Positions 47,735-57,108 of a stretch of DNA of 64,000 bases are shown in pieces. How positions within the stretch are numbered: position 1 is the stretch's first letter; each line of letters starts with the position of its first letter. This DNA is from Pseudomonas veronii. Lineage in GTDB: Bacteria; Pseudomonadota; Gammaproteobacteria; Pseudomonadales; Pseudomonadaceae. The stretch is taken from assembly GCF_001439695.1 (NCBI RefSeq), contig NZ_JYLL01000029.1, positions 1-64,000 of the forward strand, written 5' to 3'. The notes under the pieces are model-generated. The model saw nothing but the letters and a program-made list of their open reading frames with translations. It was not told where the DNA came from and ran no database searches. The translations under genes and the position numbers were made by a program.

Positions 47735-48616
47735 ATGCAATTTTTCTTCGAAGTGCTGATTGGCGGGCTGCTGGCGGGCGTCATGTACTCCCTGGTGGCG
47801 ATTGGTTTTGTCCTGATCTACAAGGCCTCCGGGGTGTTCAATTTCGCCCAGGGGGCGATGGTGCTGTTCGCCGCGCTGACCTTTGTCAGCCTGCTCGAAC
47901 GCGGCTTCCCGTTCGTGTGGGCCTTTGTCATCACCCTGGCGAGCATGGTGGTCCTGGCGCTGCTGATCGAAAAAATGGTGCTGCGGCCGCTGGTCAATCG
48001 CGCACCGATCATCCTGTTCATGGCCACGCTTGGGCTGTCCTACCTGATCGAAGGGTTTGCGCAGTTCCTGTGGGGGGCTCAGGTCCACGGCCTGGAGTTG
48101 GGCATCGCTGATGAGCCGTTGGAAATCCGCGGCATGCTGCTTTCGCAGTTCGACCTGTTCGCCGCCGGAACGGCCGCCACACTGGTGATCGCCCTGTCGC
48201 TGCTGTTCAACCGGACCCGCGTCGGTTTGTCGCTGCGCGCGGTTGCCGACGATCCGTTGGCGTCCCTGGCGATTGGCATCCGCCTGCCACGCATCTGGGC
48301 GCTGGTCTGGGCGGTGGCGGGTTTTGTCGGGCTGGTGGCCGGGTTGCTCTGGGGCGCTCGCCTCGGGGTGCAGTTCTCCTTGTCATTGGTGGTGCTCAAG
48401 GCCTTGCCGGTGTTGATCATCGGCGGTTTTTCCTCCATCGGCGGGGCGATTGTCGGCGGGCTGATCATCGGCGCGGCGGAAAAAATCGCGGAGATTTACC
48501 TCGGCCCGATCATCGGAAGCGGCATCGAAAACTGGGTGCCTTACGTCCTCGCCTTGCTGTTTCTGTTGGTGCGGCCTGCCGGGTTGTTCGGCGAGCGGGC
48601 GATCGAACGGGTCTGA
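47735..48616 (+). CDS. ABC transporter permease, LivH type
   Basis: A 293-residue permease with about eight membrane helices. LAGVMYSLVAIGFVLIYKASGVFNFAQGAMVLFAAL is the conserved LivH start, and GGFSSIGGAIVGGLIIGAAEKIAEIYLGP the end. Starts one base after the ATPase stop codon (ATG 47735). Imports its ligand together with the LivM-type permease. Confidence 0.92.
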   Translation: MQFFFEVLIGGLLAGVMYSLVAIGFVLIYKASGVFNFAQGAMVLFAALTFVSLLERGFPFVWAFVITLASMVVLALLIEKMVLRPLVNRAPIILFMATLGLSYLIEGFAQFLWGAQVHGLELGIADEPLEIRGMLLSQFDLFAAGTAATLVIALSLLFNRTRVGLSLRAVADDPLASLAIGIRLPRIWALVWAVAGFVGLVAGLLWGARLGVQFSLSLVVLKALPVLIIGGFSSIGGAIVGGLIIGAAEKIAEIYLGPIIGSGIENWVPYVLALLFLLVRPAGLFGERAIERV

Positions 48617-48638
48617 TTTTCTTTCAAGGAATGCCTCC

Positions 48639-49706
48639 ATGCTTTATCGAGAAGCCGGTCAACTGAGCACCTCTTATGCGATGGAACGGCGCACGTTCCG
48701 CTTGCGCCAGGACCGCGTGGGCTTGTGGCTGCTGTTGGGGTTTGCCTTCATTGCGGTGCCCTGGCTGGGCAATGACTATTGGTTCAGCGCGATTCTGCTG
48801 CCGCTGCTGGTGCTGTCCCTGGCGGGGCTGGGGCTGAACCTGTTGACCGGTTATGCCGGGCAGTTGTCCCTCGGGTCGGCGGCGTTCATGGCGGTGGGTG
48901 CGTTCGCGGCCTACAACCTGCAATTGCGCGTGCCGGGTTTGCCGTTGCTGGTGAGTTTCGCGCTGGGCGGAGTGATTGCTGCGCTGGTGGCTGTGCTCTT
49001 CGGTTTGCCGAGCCTGCGGATCAAGGGCTTTTACCTGCTGGTGGCGACCCTGGCCGCGCAGTTTGTGGTGGAGTGGGTACTGACCCGGTTCAGTTGGTTT
49101 ACCAACGACAACGCCTCCGGGGTCATCACCTCGCCACCGCTGCTGATCGCGGGGCTGGATTTCAGTTCGCCCCGTGGGCGTTATCTGCTGACCCTGGCGG
49201 TGGTCGTGGTGCTGTTCTGGCTGGGCAAAAACCTGGTGCGCAGCGAGTTGGGCCGCAACTGGATGGCCGTGCGCGACATGGACACCGCAGCCTCTGTGAT
49301 CGGCATCCGCCTGTTCAAGGCCAAGCTGCTGGCGTTTGCCATCAGTGGCTTCTACCTGGGGGTTGCCGGTTCGCTGTGGGCGTTTGCCTACCTGGGCACG
49401 GTGGAGCCCCACGGCTTCGATCTCAGCCGCTCGTTTCAAGTGCTCTTCATCATCATTATCGGCGGCCTGGGCAGTGTGCTCGGCAATGTCCTGGGCGCCG
49501 CTTTCATCGTGCTGTTCCCGATTCTGCTGGCCAACCTCTTCGGGCTGTTGCCCGGTGGGCTGATCGATTCCGGCCAGTTGGAAAACCTGCAGAAAATGCT
49601 CTTTGGCGCGTTGATCATCGCTTTTCTGATCAAGGAACCCGAGGGCCTGGCCCGACTGTGGCAACGCTTTCGCCAACGGGCGCGGATCTGGCCGCTGCGT
49701 TACTGA
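48639..49706 (+). CDS. ABC transporter permease, LivM type
   Basis: A 355-residue permease: LAGLGLNLLTGYAGQLSLGSAAFMAVGAFAAY and the C-terminal RSFQVLFIIIIGGLGSVLGNVLGAAFIVLFP are LivM hallmarks; the loop RDMDTAASVIGIRLFKAKLLAF is also conserved. Second membrane subunit of the importer. Confidence 0.92.
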   Translation: MLYREAGQLSTSYAMERRTFRLRQDRVGLWLLLGFAFIAVPWLGNDYWFSAILLPLLVLSLAGLGLNLLTGYAGQLSLGSAAFMAVGAFAAYNLQLRVPGLPLLVSFALGGVIAALVAVLFGLPSLRIKGFYLLVATLAAQFVVEWVLTRFSWFTNDNASGVITSPPLLIAGLDFSSPRGRYLLTLAVVVVLFWLGKNLVRSELGRNWMAVRDMDTAASVIGIRLFKAKLLAFAISGFYLGVAGSLWAFAYLGTVEPHGFDLSRSFQVLFIIIIGGLGSVLGNVLGAAFIVLFPILLANLFGLLPGGLIDSGQLENLQKMLFGALIIAFLIKEPEGLARLWQRFRQRARIWPLRY

Positions 49707-49754
49707 TTGTTCTCATCCCTGACCCCCATCCTTCGTTCACGAGGAACTGCCTTC

Positions 49755-51086
49755 ATGACTCACCGCACACCGCTGCGCCGCCTGCTATTGGGCCTGGCCT
49801 TGATCACCGCCGGGCTCAGTGCCGGCGCTCACGCCGACAACGAACAGTACTTCCCCTTGCAGAGCTATCGGGTCGGCCCCTACGCCGCCGGTGGCACCGG
49901 CTTCTTCGGCGGGTTTATCGACTACCTGCAATACATCAACGCAAAGGGTGGGGTGAACGGCGTCAAGCTGACCTGGAGCGAGTGCGAAACCGAGTACGTG
50001 GTGGAGAAGGGCGTCGAATGTTACGAGCGCCTCAAAGGCGGCCTCAACGGCGCGCCAGCCGCCGCGACCAACCCGCTGTCGGTGGGCATCGCCTACGCGA
50101 CGCTGGACCGTTCGACGGCCGACAAATTGCCGCTGATCACCATCAACCACGGCCGTACCGATTCCACCGACGGTAGCGTGTTCCCTTACGTGTTCCCGCT
50201 GCAGCTCAACCCGTATTCGGAAGTCTCGGCAATCATCAACTACATCGGCACGCGCGAAGGTGGGGCGGACAAACTCAAAGACAAGAAAATCGCCGTGCTG
50301 TACCACGGCTCGCCGTATGGCAAGGAAACCAATGGCGTCTTGGAAACCCTAGCGAAAAACGCCGGTTTCGAACTGACCCTGCTGGAAGTGCCGCACCCCG
50401 GCAACGAGCAGCAATCGCAGTGGCTCAATATCCGTCGCCTCAAGCCGGACTGGGTGATCCTGCGCGGTTGGGGGGTGATGAATCCGGTGGCGCTGAAGTC
50501 GGCGCAAAAGGTCGGTTACCCGGTGGATCACATCATCGGCAACATCTGGAGCAACTCGGAAGAGGACGTGGTGCCGGCAGGCGCGGCCGCCAAGGGCTTC
50601 ATTTCCATCACCACGCACCCTTCCGGGACGGATTTCCCGGTGCTGCAGGGCATCAAGCAAAGCGTGGTGGACGCCGGCAAGGGCAACCTGGCCGATCCGA
50701 AGCGTTTCGGTACGGTGTACTACAACCTCGGTGTGGTGAACGGCATTCTCAACGTCGAAGCCGTGCGCCTTGCGCAGGCCAAATACGGCGCCAAGCCGTT
50801 GACCGGCGAGCAGGTGCGTTGGGGCTTCGAACACCTGAACCTCGACGATGCGCGGTTGCAGGCATTGGGCGCCAAGGGCCTGGTGCAACCGTTGAAGTTG
50901 TCGTGCGCCGATCATGAAGGCGGCGGCGCGGTGCGCTTTCAGCAATGGGACGGCCAGCGCTGGAACCTGATCAGCGACTGGGTCCAGGCCGACCGTGCGT
51001 TGCTGCGGCCGATCATCGAGGCTTCCGCGGCCCAGTACGCCAAGGAAAAAGGCATCAGCCCGCGCAATTGCAGCCAGGAGCAATAA
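49755..51086 (+). CDS. ABC transporter substrate-binding protein, Liv type
   Basis: A 443-residue periplasmic binding protein of the type I (LivJ-like) fold. ATG 49755 (GAGG upstream), signal peptide ending AGLSAGAHA. YRVGPYAAGGTGFFGGFIDYLQYINAKGGVNGVKLTW and the disulfide-type cysteine pair SECETEYVVEKGVEC are characteristic. This subgroup usually accompanies AMP-binding protein genes, with ligands suggested to be aromatic or fatty acids; here an organosulfur ligand fits the context. Last gene of the operon. Confidence 0.88.
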   Translation: MTHRTPLRRLLLGLALITAGLSAGAHADNEQYFPLQSYRVGPYAAGGTGFFGGFIDYLQYINAKGGVNGVKLTWSECETEYVVEKGVECYERLKGGLNGAPAAATNPLSVGIAYATLDRSTADKLPLITINHGRTDSTDGSVFPYVFPLQLNPYSEVSAIINYIGTREGGADKLKDKKIAVLYHGSPYGKETNGVLETLAKNAGFELTLLEVPHPGNEQQSQWLNIRRLKPDWVILRGWGVMNPVALKSAQKVGYPVDHIIGNIWSNSEEDVVPAGAAAKGFISITTHPSGTDFPVLQGIKQSVVDAGKGNLADPKRFGTVYYNLGVVNGILNVEAVRLAQAKYGAKPLTGEQVRWGFEHLNLDDARLQALGAKGLVQPLKLSCADHEGGGAVRFQQWDGQRWNLISDWVQADRALLRPIIEASAAQYAKEKGISPRNCSQEQ

Positions 51087-51438
51087 GGTCCGTTAAGCCA
51101 GAGTCTGCAAGCCAACCCTCCCTTGTCGAGGGGGCGAGCGGGTCGTTGTTTTCTACGAACAGTCGATCCTCGCCTTGCGCGGCGTAACACAAAGGAAAGG
51201 CCACAAGCCTTTCCTTTTTTTTTTGTATAGGCGACAGCACAAGTTCAACTTGTGCCAAGTGTTTGCAGTGCAACAGCGGACGCGCAAAGTGCGGATTAAT
51301 ACATGCGATAAATAGTGGATAACTTTATTTAACTAATTGAAATATAAGTATTTATTGTATTGGCATGATTTTCGGAATGTTAAGGCAGGATCAGCATTTT
51401 TTGCCGCCCTCCCTCCTTGACAGTTTGAAGAGAACAAC
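51087..51438. other. Intergenic region between the ABC operon and the porin gene
   Basis: 352 bp: the operon terminator (51191-51224), then an AT-rich stretch with no gene. TGGCATGATTTTCGGA at 51361-51376 resembles a sigma-54 site but has GG instead of GC at -12, so it is doubtful. Confidence 0.6.
51191..51224 (+). terminator. Rho-independent terminator of the ABC transporter operon
   Basis: An 11-bp stem (51191-51201 with 51207-51217) with a 5-base loop leads into ten T residues. Confidence 0.88.
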
Positions 51439-52791
51439 ATGCGTAAAGTAGCTGCTTTGTCTGCGTTTTTTGCCGTTACCGCGCCCGGTTATTCATGGGC
51501 CGCCAGTGATAAAAATGAAAATGGATTTATTGAAGATAGCCATTTGAACATTCTCAACCGGGACTTCTATTTCAGTCAGGATTTCCGTAATGGCAGCAGT
51601 GCAACCAACCCTCACACGGGGGCGCGCCAGAGCCGCCGGGCGGAATGGGCCCATTCGGTCATCGGGCGCTTCGAATCCGGCTTTACCCAGGGCCCCGTAG
51701 GGTTCGGGGTCGATGCTTACGGGCAGTTCGGGGTCAAGCTCGACGGCGGTGATGGCGTGGTGGGCAACGGTGTCGGCGGGCCGGGGTTGATTCCGCGCAA
51801 AGGCGACAACAACGGCGAGCCCAAGGATGAGTGGGGCAAGGCCGGTGGCGCGGTCAAGGTGCGGGCGTTCGATACGGTGGTCAAATACGGCGATGTGTCC
51901 CCGACCAGCCCGGTACTCCATGCCGGTGATATCCGCCTGTTGCCGCAAACCCTGACCGGTCTGATCTTCGACAACACCTCCATCGCCGGCTTGAAGATCG
52001 AGGGCGGCAAACTGACGGCGTCCAGCGATCGCAGCGGCGTCAACCATAGCGGTGACCTGGGCACGGTCTACGGTGGTCGCTTGACCGGGGCGGATAATGT
52101 GCAGTACATCGGTGCGGATTATCGCTTCAACGACAACTGGAGTTTCAAACTGCACACCAGCCGCCTGGATAACGTCTGGAACCAGTCCTTCGCCCGGGTC
52201 GACTTCAAGCAACGGCTGACCCCCACCATCACTTGGGATACGGGGCTCAATTACTACCGCACCCGCGACAGTGGCGACGCCCTGCTGGGTAAGATCGATA
52301 ACGACAGCTGGAGCACGCACCTGGGGCTGAATGTCGGATTCAACCGTTTTCTGCTGGCCTACGAGCAAGTGCGCGGTGACTCGCCGTTCGACTATGTGTG
52401 GAACACCTACGACCTGGAACTCGACAACGCTTCCCAATGGTCAGACTTCAACAACCCCAACGAACGCTCCTGGCAGGCCAGCTATACCTATGACTTCGCC
52501 GGGTTGGGGCTGCCGGGGCTGAGCCTCACGGGCCGTTACCTGCGCGGTGACAACATTGACGGCACGCGGGCAACGGGCGGCTACACGGCGTTCAACAGCG
52601 TCAGTGACGGCAAGCACTGGGAGCGTGATTTCTGGGCGAGCTACATCGTTCAGAGCGGCCCGGCAAAGGACCTGAAGCTCCAAGTACTGCAAGCGACGCA
52701 CCGGGTGGGAGGCGATTTCGGTAACTACGACGCCAACGTTGACGAGCTGCGGGTCATCGTCGAATACCCGCTGGATTTGCGCATGCTGTAA
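51439..52791 (+). CDS. OprD-family outer-membrane porin
   Basis: A 450-residue OprD-family porin: signal peptide (cleavage about residue 22), mature start NGFIEDSHLNILNRDFYFSQDFRNG, RFESGFTQGPVGFGVDAYGQFGVKLDGG, and C-terminal ELRVIVEYPLDLRML. Placed directly after the sulfur-related importer, it is a good candidate for outer-membrane entry of the same compounds. A different branch from the metal-linked OprD protein in this window. Confidence 0.9.
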   Translation: MRKVAALSAFFAVTAPGYSWAASDKNENGFIEDSHLNILNRDFYFSQDFRNGSSATNPHTGARQSRRAEWAHSVIGRFESGFTQGPVGFGVDAYGQFGVKLDGGDGVVGNGVGGPGLIPRKGDNNGEPKDEWGKAGGAVKVRAFDTVVKYGDVSPTSPVLHAGDIRLLPQTLTGLIFDNTSIAGLKIEGGKLTASSDRSGVNHSGDLGTVYGGRLTGADNVQYIGADYRFNDNWSFKLHTSRLDNVWNQSFARVDFKQRLTPTITWDTGLNYYRTRDSGDALLGKIDNDSWSTHLGLNVGFNRFLLAYEQVRGDSPFDYVWNTYDLELDNASQWSDFNNPNERSWQASYTYDFAGLGLPGLSLTGRYLRGDNIDGTRATGGYTAFNSVSDGKHWERDFWASYIVQSGPAKDLKLQVLQATHRVGGDFGNYDANVDELRVIVEYPLDLRML

Positions 52792-52816
52792 CCGCGCCAT
52801 CGGTGGCATGGCAGCA

Positions 52817-52846
52817 ACAAAAAGCCCGCGCGAGGCGGGCTTCTTG
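52817..52846. terminator. Bidirectional terminator between porin and chemoreceptor genes
   Basis: AAGCCCGC (52822-52829) with GCGGGCTT (52835-52842), A-rich on the left and T-rich on the right; serves both convergent genes. Confidence 0.8.
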
Positions 52847-52895
52847 GGGATTCATAGGCGGCCGTGGACGTCTATGGATCGGTGCCTGGAACCGG

Positions 52896-54770
52896 TCAGA
52901 TACGGAAACTGCCCACCAGATGCTTCAAGCGTGCCGCCTGCTGTTCCAGGTCGGCGCAGGCGCGTAGGGTCGATTGCAGGTTTTCCACGCCTTCCTGATT
53001 GAGCGTGTTGATCTCGGTGATGTCCATGTTGATCGACTCCACCACCGAGGTCTGCTCCTCGGTGGCGGTGGCGACCGACTGGTTCATCCCATCGATCTCG
53101 CCGATGCGCTGGGTCACGCTGCTCAAGCGTTCGCCGACCTGGTTGGCGATCTCTACGCTGTCGAGGCTGTGGCGCTGGCTTTCGCCCATGGTGCTGACCG
53201 AATCCCGGGCGCCGACTTGCAGCTCCTCGATCATCGTTTGCACCTGTTGCGCCGACTCCTGGGTGCGGTGCGCCAGGTTGCGCACTTCATCGGCCACCAC
53301 GGCAAACCCACGCCCGGCGTCACCCGCCCGGGCGGCTTCGATGGCCGCGTTGAGCGCCAGCAGGTTGGTTTGCTGGGAGATGCTGGTGATCACTTCGAGG
53401 ATCTGCCCGATATTCACCGTTTTGCTGTTCAGCGACTCGATATTCGTACTCGAGGCGCTGAGCATTTCCGACAGCTGATTCATTGCACCGATGTTGCGCT
53501 CCACCACTTGCTGACCCTGCTCGGCCATCCCGCGCGCGTCGCTGGCCTGGTGCGAGGCCTCAGCCGCATTACGGGCTATTTCCTGAGCCGCGGCCCCCAG
53601 TTCGTTGATGGCGGCGGCCACACTGTTGGTTCGGCTAGCCTGTTCGTCGGAGTTGAGCATGGATGAGTTGGAGGCGCTGACCACGCGCATTGCCACTTCG
53701 TTGACGTGCTCGGTCGCCGACGAGACCTCTCGGATCGAGGTGTGAATACGTTCGACAAAACGGTTGAACGCATTGCCCAGCATGCCGAACTCGTCATGCG
53801 TGTGGATGACCAGGCGTTTGGTGAGGTCACCTTCGCCTTGGGCAATGTCCTCCATTGCGCGGGTCATCGCGTGCAGCGGTTGGAGCAATACGCGGATCAG
53901 CAGACTCAGCAGGACGATGATGATGACCACCGCAACGATGGTGGCAATCACCGCCGAATAGCGAAACTTGCTCAGCGTTGCGTAAGCCTTGTCTTTATCA
54001 ATAGACAGGCCGATGTACCAGTTGGCCGAAGGTAGACCTTTGATCGGTGCGAAGGTCAGCAAGCGGGCTTGCCCGTTGAACTGGACCTCGGTCAGCTCGC
54101 CGGAAAGTTTCGGTGTGTGTGTAGGGTACAAATCCGAAAGCGACTTCATCACCAGCGCTTTGTCCGGATGGACCAGGATCTTGCCCTGATCGTTGACCAG
54201 GAAGGCATAGCCCATGCCGCCAAAGTTCAACGAGTTGATGATTTCCACCAGGCCATCCAGCGCCAGATCGCCGCCGACCACACCGATGTTGCTGGAAACC
54301 TTGCTGATGACACCAATGACCATCTTGTTGGTGGCCATATCGATATAAGGCTCAGTCAGCATGGCGCCGCTGGCGTTCATACCGTCCTTGTACCAAGCCC
54401 GGGAGCGCGGGTCATAGCCATCGGGCATCTTGGTGTTCGGACGAATACTGAAGCTGCCGTCGACCTTGCCTAGGTAGTCGGTGAGAAAACTTGAGGTCAG
54501 GACGCTTTCATCCATCAGCGTCTCGGCGTTGGCAGGCTCCCTGGCAATGTTCTGCGCCAGGTTCGTCACCAGATTGATCCGCCCCTCCAGCAGGTTGCGA
54601 ATATTGGTGGAGGTCGACTCACCCATTTCAGCCAAATAGTTTTCCAGGCTGGTGCGGGTGGCATTGCGCTGTAGATAGTCGTTGTATAGCGTGAACAGGG
54701 TGAAGGCGAGCATCACTATCAGCGACACGGCCAAAAGAATTTTATGACTGAAACGAAGGCTTTTATTCAT
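52896..54770 (-). CDS. Methyl-accepting chemotaxis protein with dCache domain
   Basis: A 624-residue chemoreceptor. Helix 1 (about 11-30), a periplasmic dCache domain with YDPRSRAWYKDGMNASGAML and EPYID, the pattern R-x-W-Y...Y-x-D of amino-acid-binding dCache_1, helix 2 (about 280-302), HAMP, and the signaling domain with the conserved tip (EAARAGDAGRGFAVVADEVRNLAHRTQES). The PctA/B/C-like receptors of Pseudomonas respond to amino acids, so an amino-acid ligand is likely. Confidence 0.9.
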   Translation of the reverse strand: MNKSLRFSHKILLAVSLIVMLAFTLFTLYNDYLQRNATRTSLENYLAEMGESTSTNIRNLLEGRINLVTNLAQNIAREPANAETLMDESVLTSSFLTDYLGKVDGSFSIRPNTKMPDGYDPRSRAWYKDGMNASGAMLTEPYIDMATNKMVIGVISKVSSNIGVVGGDLALDGLVEIINSLNFGGMGYAFLVNDQGKILVHPDKALVMKSLSDLYPTHTPKLSGELTEVQFNGQARLLTFAPIKGLPSANWYIGLSIDKDKAYATLSKFRYSAVIATIVAVVIIIVLLSLLIRVLLQPLHAMTRAMEDIAQGEGDLTKRLVIHTHDEFGMLGNAFNRFVERIHTSIREVSSATEHVNEVAMRVVSASNSSMLNSDEQASRTNSVAAAINELGAAAQEIARNAAEASHQASDARGMAEQGQQVVERNIGAMNQLSEMLSASSTNIESLNSKTVNIGQILEVITSISQQTNLLALNAAIEAARAGDAGRGFAVVADEVRNLAHRTQESAQQVQTMIEELQVGARDSVSTMGESQRHSLDSVEIANQVGERLSSVTQRIGEIDGMNQSVATATEEQTSVVESINMDITEINTLNQEGVENLQSTLRACADLEQQAARLKHLVGSFRI

Positions 54771-54907
54771 GGCGTATTGAGTTCGCTAGGTCTTTTGCGG
54801 GGACTGTGGAAGCGTATCGGCTGGAGCCTGGTAAACCTTGAGATGCGAAGAGTCTGTTTACTGCGACGGAGGAAGGTAAAGGGGGCAAGGAGCGACCGCC
54901 AGAAACG

Positions 54908-54934
54908 ACAAAGCCCGCAGGAGGCGGGCTTCTT
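54908..54934 (-). terminator. Terminator downstream of the fic gene
   Basis: AAGCCCGC (54911-54918) with GCGGGCTT (54924-54931), the same stem sequence as the terminator at 52822; T-rich on the minus side. Confidence 0.65.
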
Positions 54935-54999
54935 GAGGGGCGTCATAGACTGCTGCACAGCGGCGGGGGATTTCCGCTCATTCGGTTTTTAATCGATGC

Positions 55000-56154
55000 T
55001 CAGGGGCTTTCCAGCGGCTCAGGTATGAAGCCTTGCTCCCTGAGGGACTTGATTACACCTCGAATGAGATAGTTGTTGGAAAAACCGATCGTGTACTGCC
55101 TCGCGCCGGCGTTCAGCGGTAGAAGCATCCGTTGGTCCACCAGCTTTTTGATCAGGTAAGTCCGTTGATTGCTAGACTGCTGTGGGATTACGGCTGCTAC
55201 ATCTGCCGATTTTACGACCTTCAGTTTTATTGCGGCCAACAGCACCGCTTCCTCTGTCTCCGTGATCCATTTGCGTTCGCGTGCGAAGGCCACGGCAGGC
55301 ACGAGTATGCGTTTGGTCAGGTATGCGTAGTCTGTGAGGCGATCGACTTTCTCCAGCTCCTCACGAACCCCTTCCAGCACGTAGGTACACCACGCCTCCA
55401 GTCCGTCCTTTGTTCCTTTGTCGGCGGTGGCAAGCATTGCGTAATAGCGCTCACGATCGTTGCAGAATACGGCCGTAGGATTCAGGACACGGCCGCCGGC
55501 GTTGACGTTGAAACCATACTTGATCAGGAGTGCGTAGGTTAGCAGCCTGACCACGCGGCCATTGCCATTGCCGAATGGATGTATCCATCCAAATCTATGG
55601 TGAGCGAGCGCAACCTTCATGAGGTCGTATTTCGGGGGAGCTTCGTGATTCACGAATGCGACAAGTTCCTGCATATACGCTTGAACGTGGATGAAGTCAG
55701 GAGGCTGGTGATCAGACTGAGATATTCTGGCCCCTCCACTGCGATAGGCTCCGGGCGTTTTGTCGCCCTCACGCACCAGATCGTCGACGGTCATCGCGTG
55801 CAGCTCTCGAATCATCTGCTCGGTCAGCGCTGCGCCGGGCGCCATGATCCGCTCAATGTAGTCCATCGCCTTTTCAATATTGGCCACCTCGCGCAACGGG
55901 TCCGTGTCCTGGGCCTTACCTTCGACCTTGCTGTCTATATAGTCCGCCAACGTTGTGTGGTTGCCTTCTATGCGGGCAGAACCGAGGCTTTCCAGTGCAT
56001 GGAAAAGCGATTTGAGTTGGTAGAACACCTGCGGCGGCGTATCACCTTCAAGCCTTAGGCGACGCAGATGCTCCAGTTCGCTCAGTACATCGACAAGGTC
56101 CGAGTCAAAGGACGGATTGAGAAGCTCAAGGTCGTGATGGATAAATGTAGGCAT
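55000..56154 (-). CDS. Fic-family protein (class II, AMPylator-type)
   Basis: A 384-residue Fic protein. The catalytic motif HPFGNGNGRVVR (192-203) matches HPFxxGNGRxxR. The inhibitory helix motif SxxxE(G/N) is at S59ARIE63G, N-terminal to the Fic core, which defines class II. A C-terminal winged-helix-like region (about 300-380: VKSADVAAVIPQQSSNQRTYLIKKLV) suggests DNA binding or regulation. Fic enzymes transfer AMP from ATP to hydroxyl side chains, and the inhibitory helix keeps this off. Target unknown. Confidence 0.9.
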   Translation of the reverse strand: MPTFIHHDLELLNPSFDSDLVDVLSELEHLRRLRLEGDTPPQVFYQLKSLFHALESLGSARIEGNHTTLADYIDSKVEGKAQDTDPLREVANIEKAMDYIERIMAPGAALTEQMIRELHAMTVDDLVREGDKTPGAYRSGGARISQSDHQPPDFIHVQAYMQELVAFVNHEAPPKYDLMKVALAHHRFGWIHPFGNGNGRVVRLLTYALLIKYGFNVNAGGRVLNPTAVFCNDRERYYAMLATADKGTKDGLEAWCTYVLEGVREELEKVDRLTDYAYLTKRILVPAVAFARERKWITETEEAVLLAAIKLKVVKSADVAAVIPQQSSNQRTYLIKKLVDQRMLLPLNAGARQYTIGFSNNYLIRGVIKSLREQGFIPEPLESP

Positions 56155-56460
56155 ATGGAAAGATATCTCAAGCCGGCCGAAAGGTTATCTTGAAAAAAAT
56201 CAGGGAAGCTGCCGTAATTAAGGGTGTTTGCTTAGAGTGCGCTAAACATTATCTTGAATTCAGGCTTAAGCTAACTCAAAAATGAGCAATGATTAAGTGA
56301 GAAATCTCGATGGTTAGCGGAGGGCATGGCGAGGATGTGCTTTCGGCAGGTCTGACTGATGGGGCCTTTGAGCGTCATGAATCGCCGCCAGGCCTTCAAG
56401 GTCAGCAGCAAGGGCTGACCTTGGTATTGCAGGTGCTGGAAACTGCTACGGAAATAGCCG
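56155..56460. other. Gene-free stretch between fic and the CMD-family gene
   Basis: 306 bp with no supported gene. Both strands have short open frames around 56300-56460; the minus one (reading ...QGQPLLLTLKAWRRFMT...) looks faintly protein-like but I cannot place it. AT content is higher than in the neighbours. Confidence 0.4.
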
Positions 56461-56979
56461 TTAGTTTGACGATGGCGGGAAGTCGATATCGGTAGCGGCG
56501 ATGTTGTTCAAATAGTTGGTCAGGGTTAACAGCGTGATCTGTGCCACCACCTCCACGATCTTGCTATCGGTAAGACCGGCGTTGTGCGCTGCGGTGATCT
56601 GGGCATCACTCAATTGTCCGCGGCTTTCGGTGATTTGATGCGCCAGAGCCGCGACCGCGCTGAGTGTGCCCATGCGTGCTTTGCCAACGGCCTCATCGCT
56701 CAAGCCAGCCTTGGCACCAAAGAATGCATGTGCGGCCACGCAGTAGTCGCAACCGTTGACCTCTGACGCAGCGAGGGCAACGACCTCACGCTCAACGGCA
56801 CTCAGTGAGGTTTTACCCAAGGCCTGAGCGAGGCTCTGGTAACCACTCAATGCGGCCGGGGAGTGAGCCAGGGTTTTAAATACGTTGGGAATAAACCCAA
56901 GACCTTTTTGGATACCTTCAAGAGCAGCGCGCGAGCCAGCAGGGGCTTGGTCCAGCGAGAGAGCCGCGATACGAGTCAT
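56461..56979 (-). CDS. AhpD/carboxymuconolactone decarboxylase-family protein
   Basis: A 172-residue helical protein with the CxxC(xx)H core NGCDYCVAAHAFFGAKAGLSDE (residues ~75-96), the redox-active site of AhpD-like peroxidase-type proteins. The all-alpha remainder and length fit the CMD family. GAGAATTACC precedes the ATG. It is divergent from an AraC-family gene, which may regulate it. A reductant or peroxide role is likely. Confidence 0.85.
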   Translation of the reverse strand: MTRIAALSLDQAPAGSRAALEGIQKGLGFIPNVFKTLAHSPAALSGYQSLAQALGKTSLSAVEREVVALAASEVNGCDYCVAAHAFFGAKAGLSDEAVGKARMGTLSAVAALAHQITESRGQLSDAQITAAHNAGLTDSKIVEVVAQITLLTLTNYLNNIAATDIDFPPSSN

Positions 56980-57108
56980 GGTAATTCTCCAGTAGATTGA
57001 TTAGCCGGCTTGTCGATCAAGCCTGGTGTCAATATTAGGGAGGCAGACTTTCCTTTCGGATTCAGATCGTCGAACTTATGCAACAGATCGTCTAAATTTG
57101 AGCGAGCT

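Noticed and set aside
51361..51376. Sigma-54-like element before the second OprD porin
   Set aside because: -24 part fits but -12 has GG instead of GC; not listed as a promoter.
56300..56460. Minus-strand protein-like open stretch between fic and the CMD gene
   Set aside because: No start with ribosome site, no recognisable family; too short to call a remnant.
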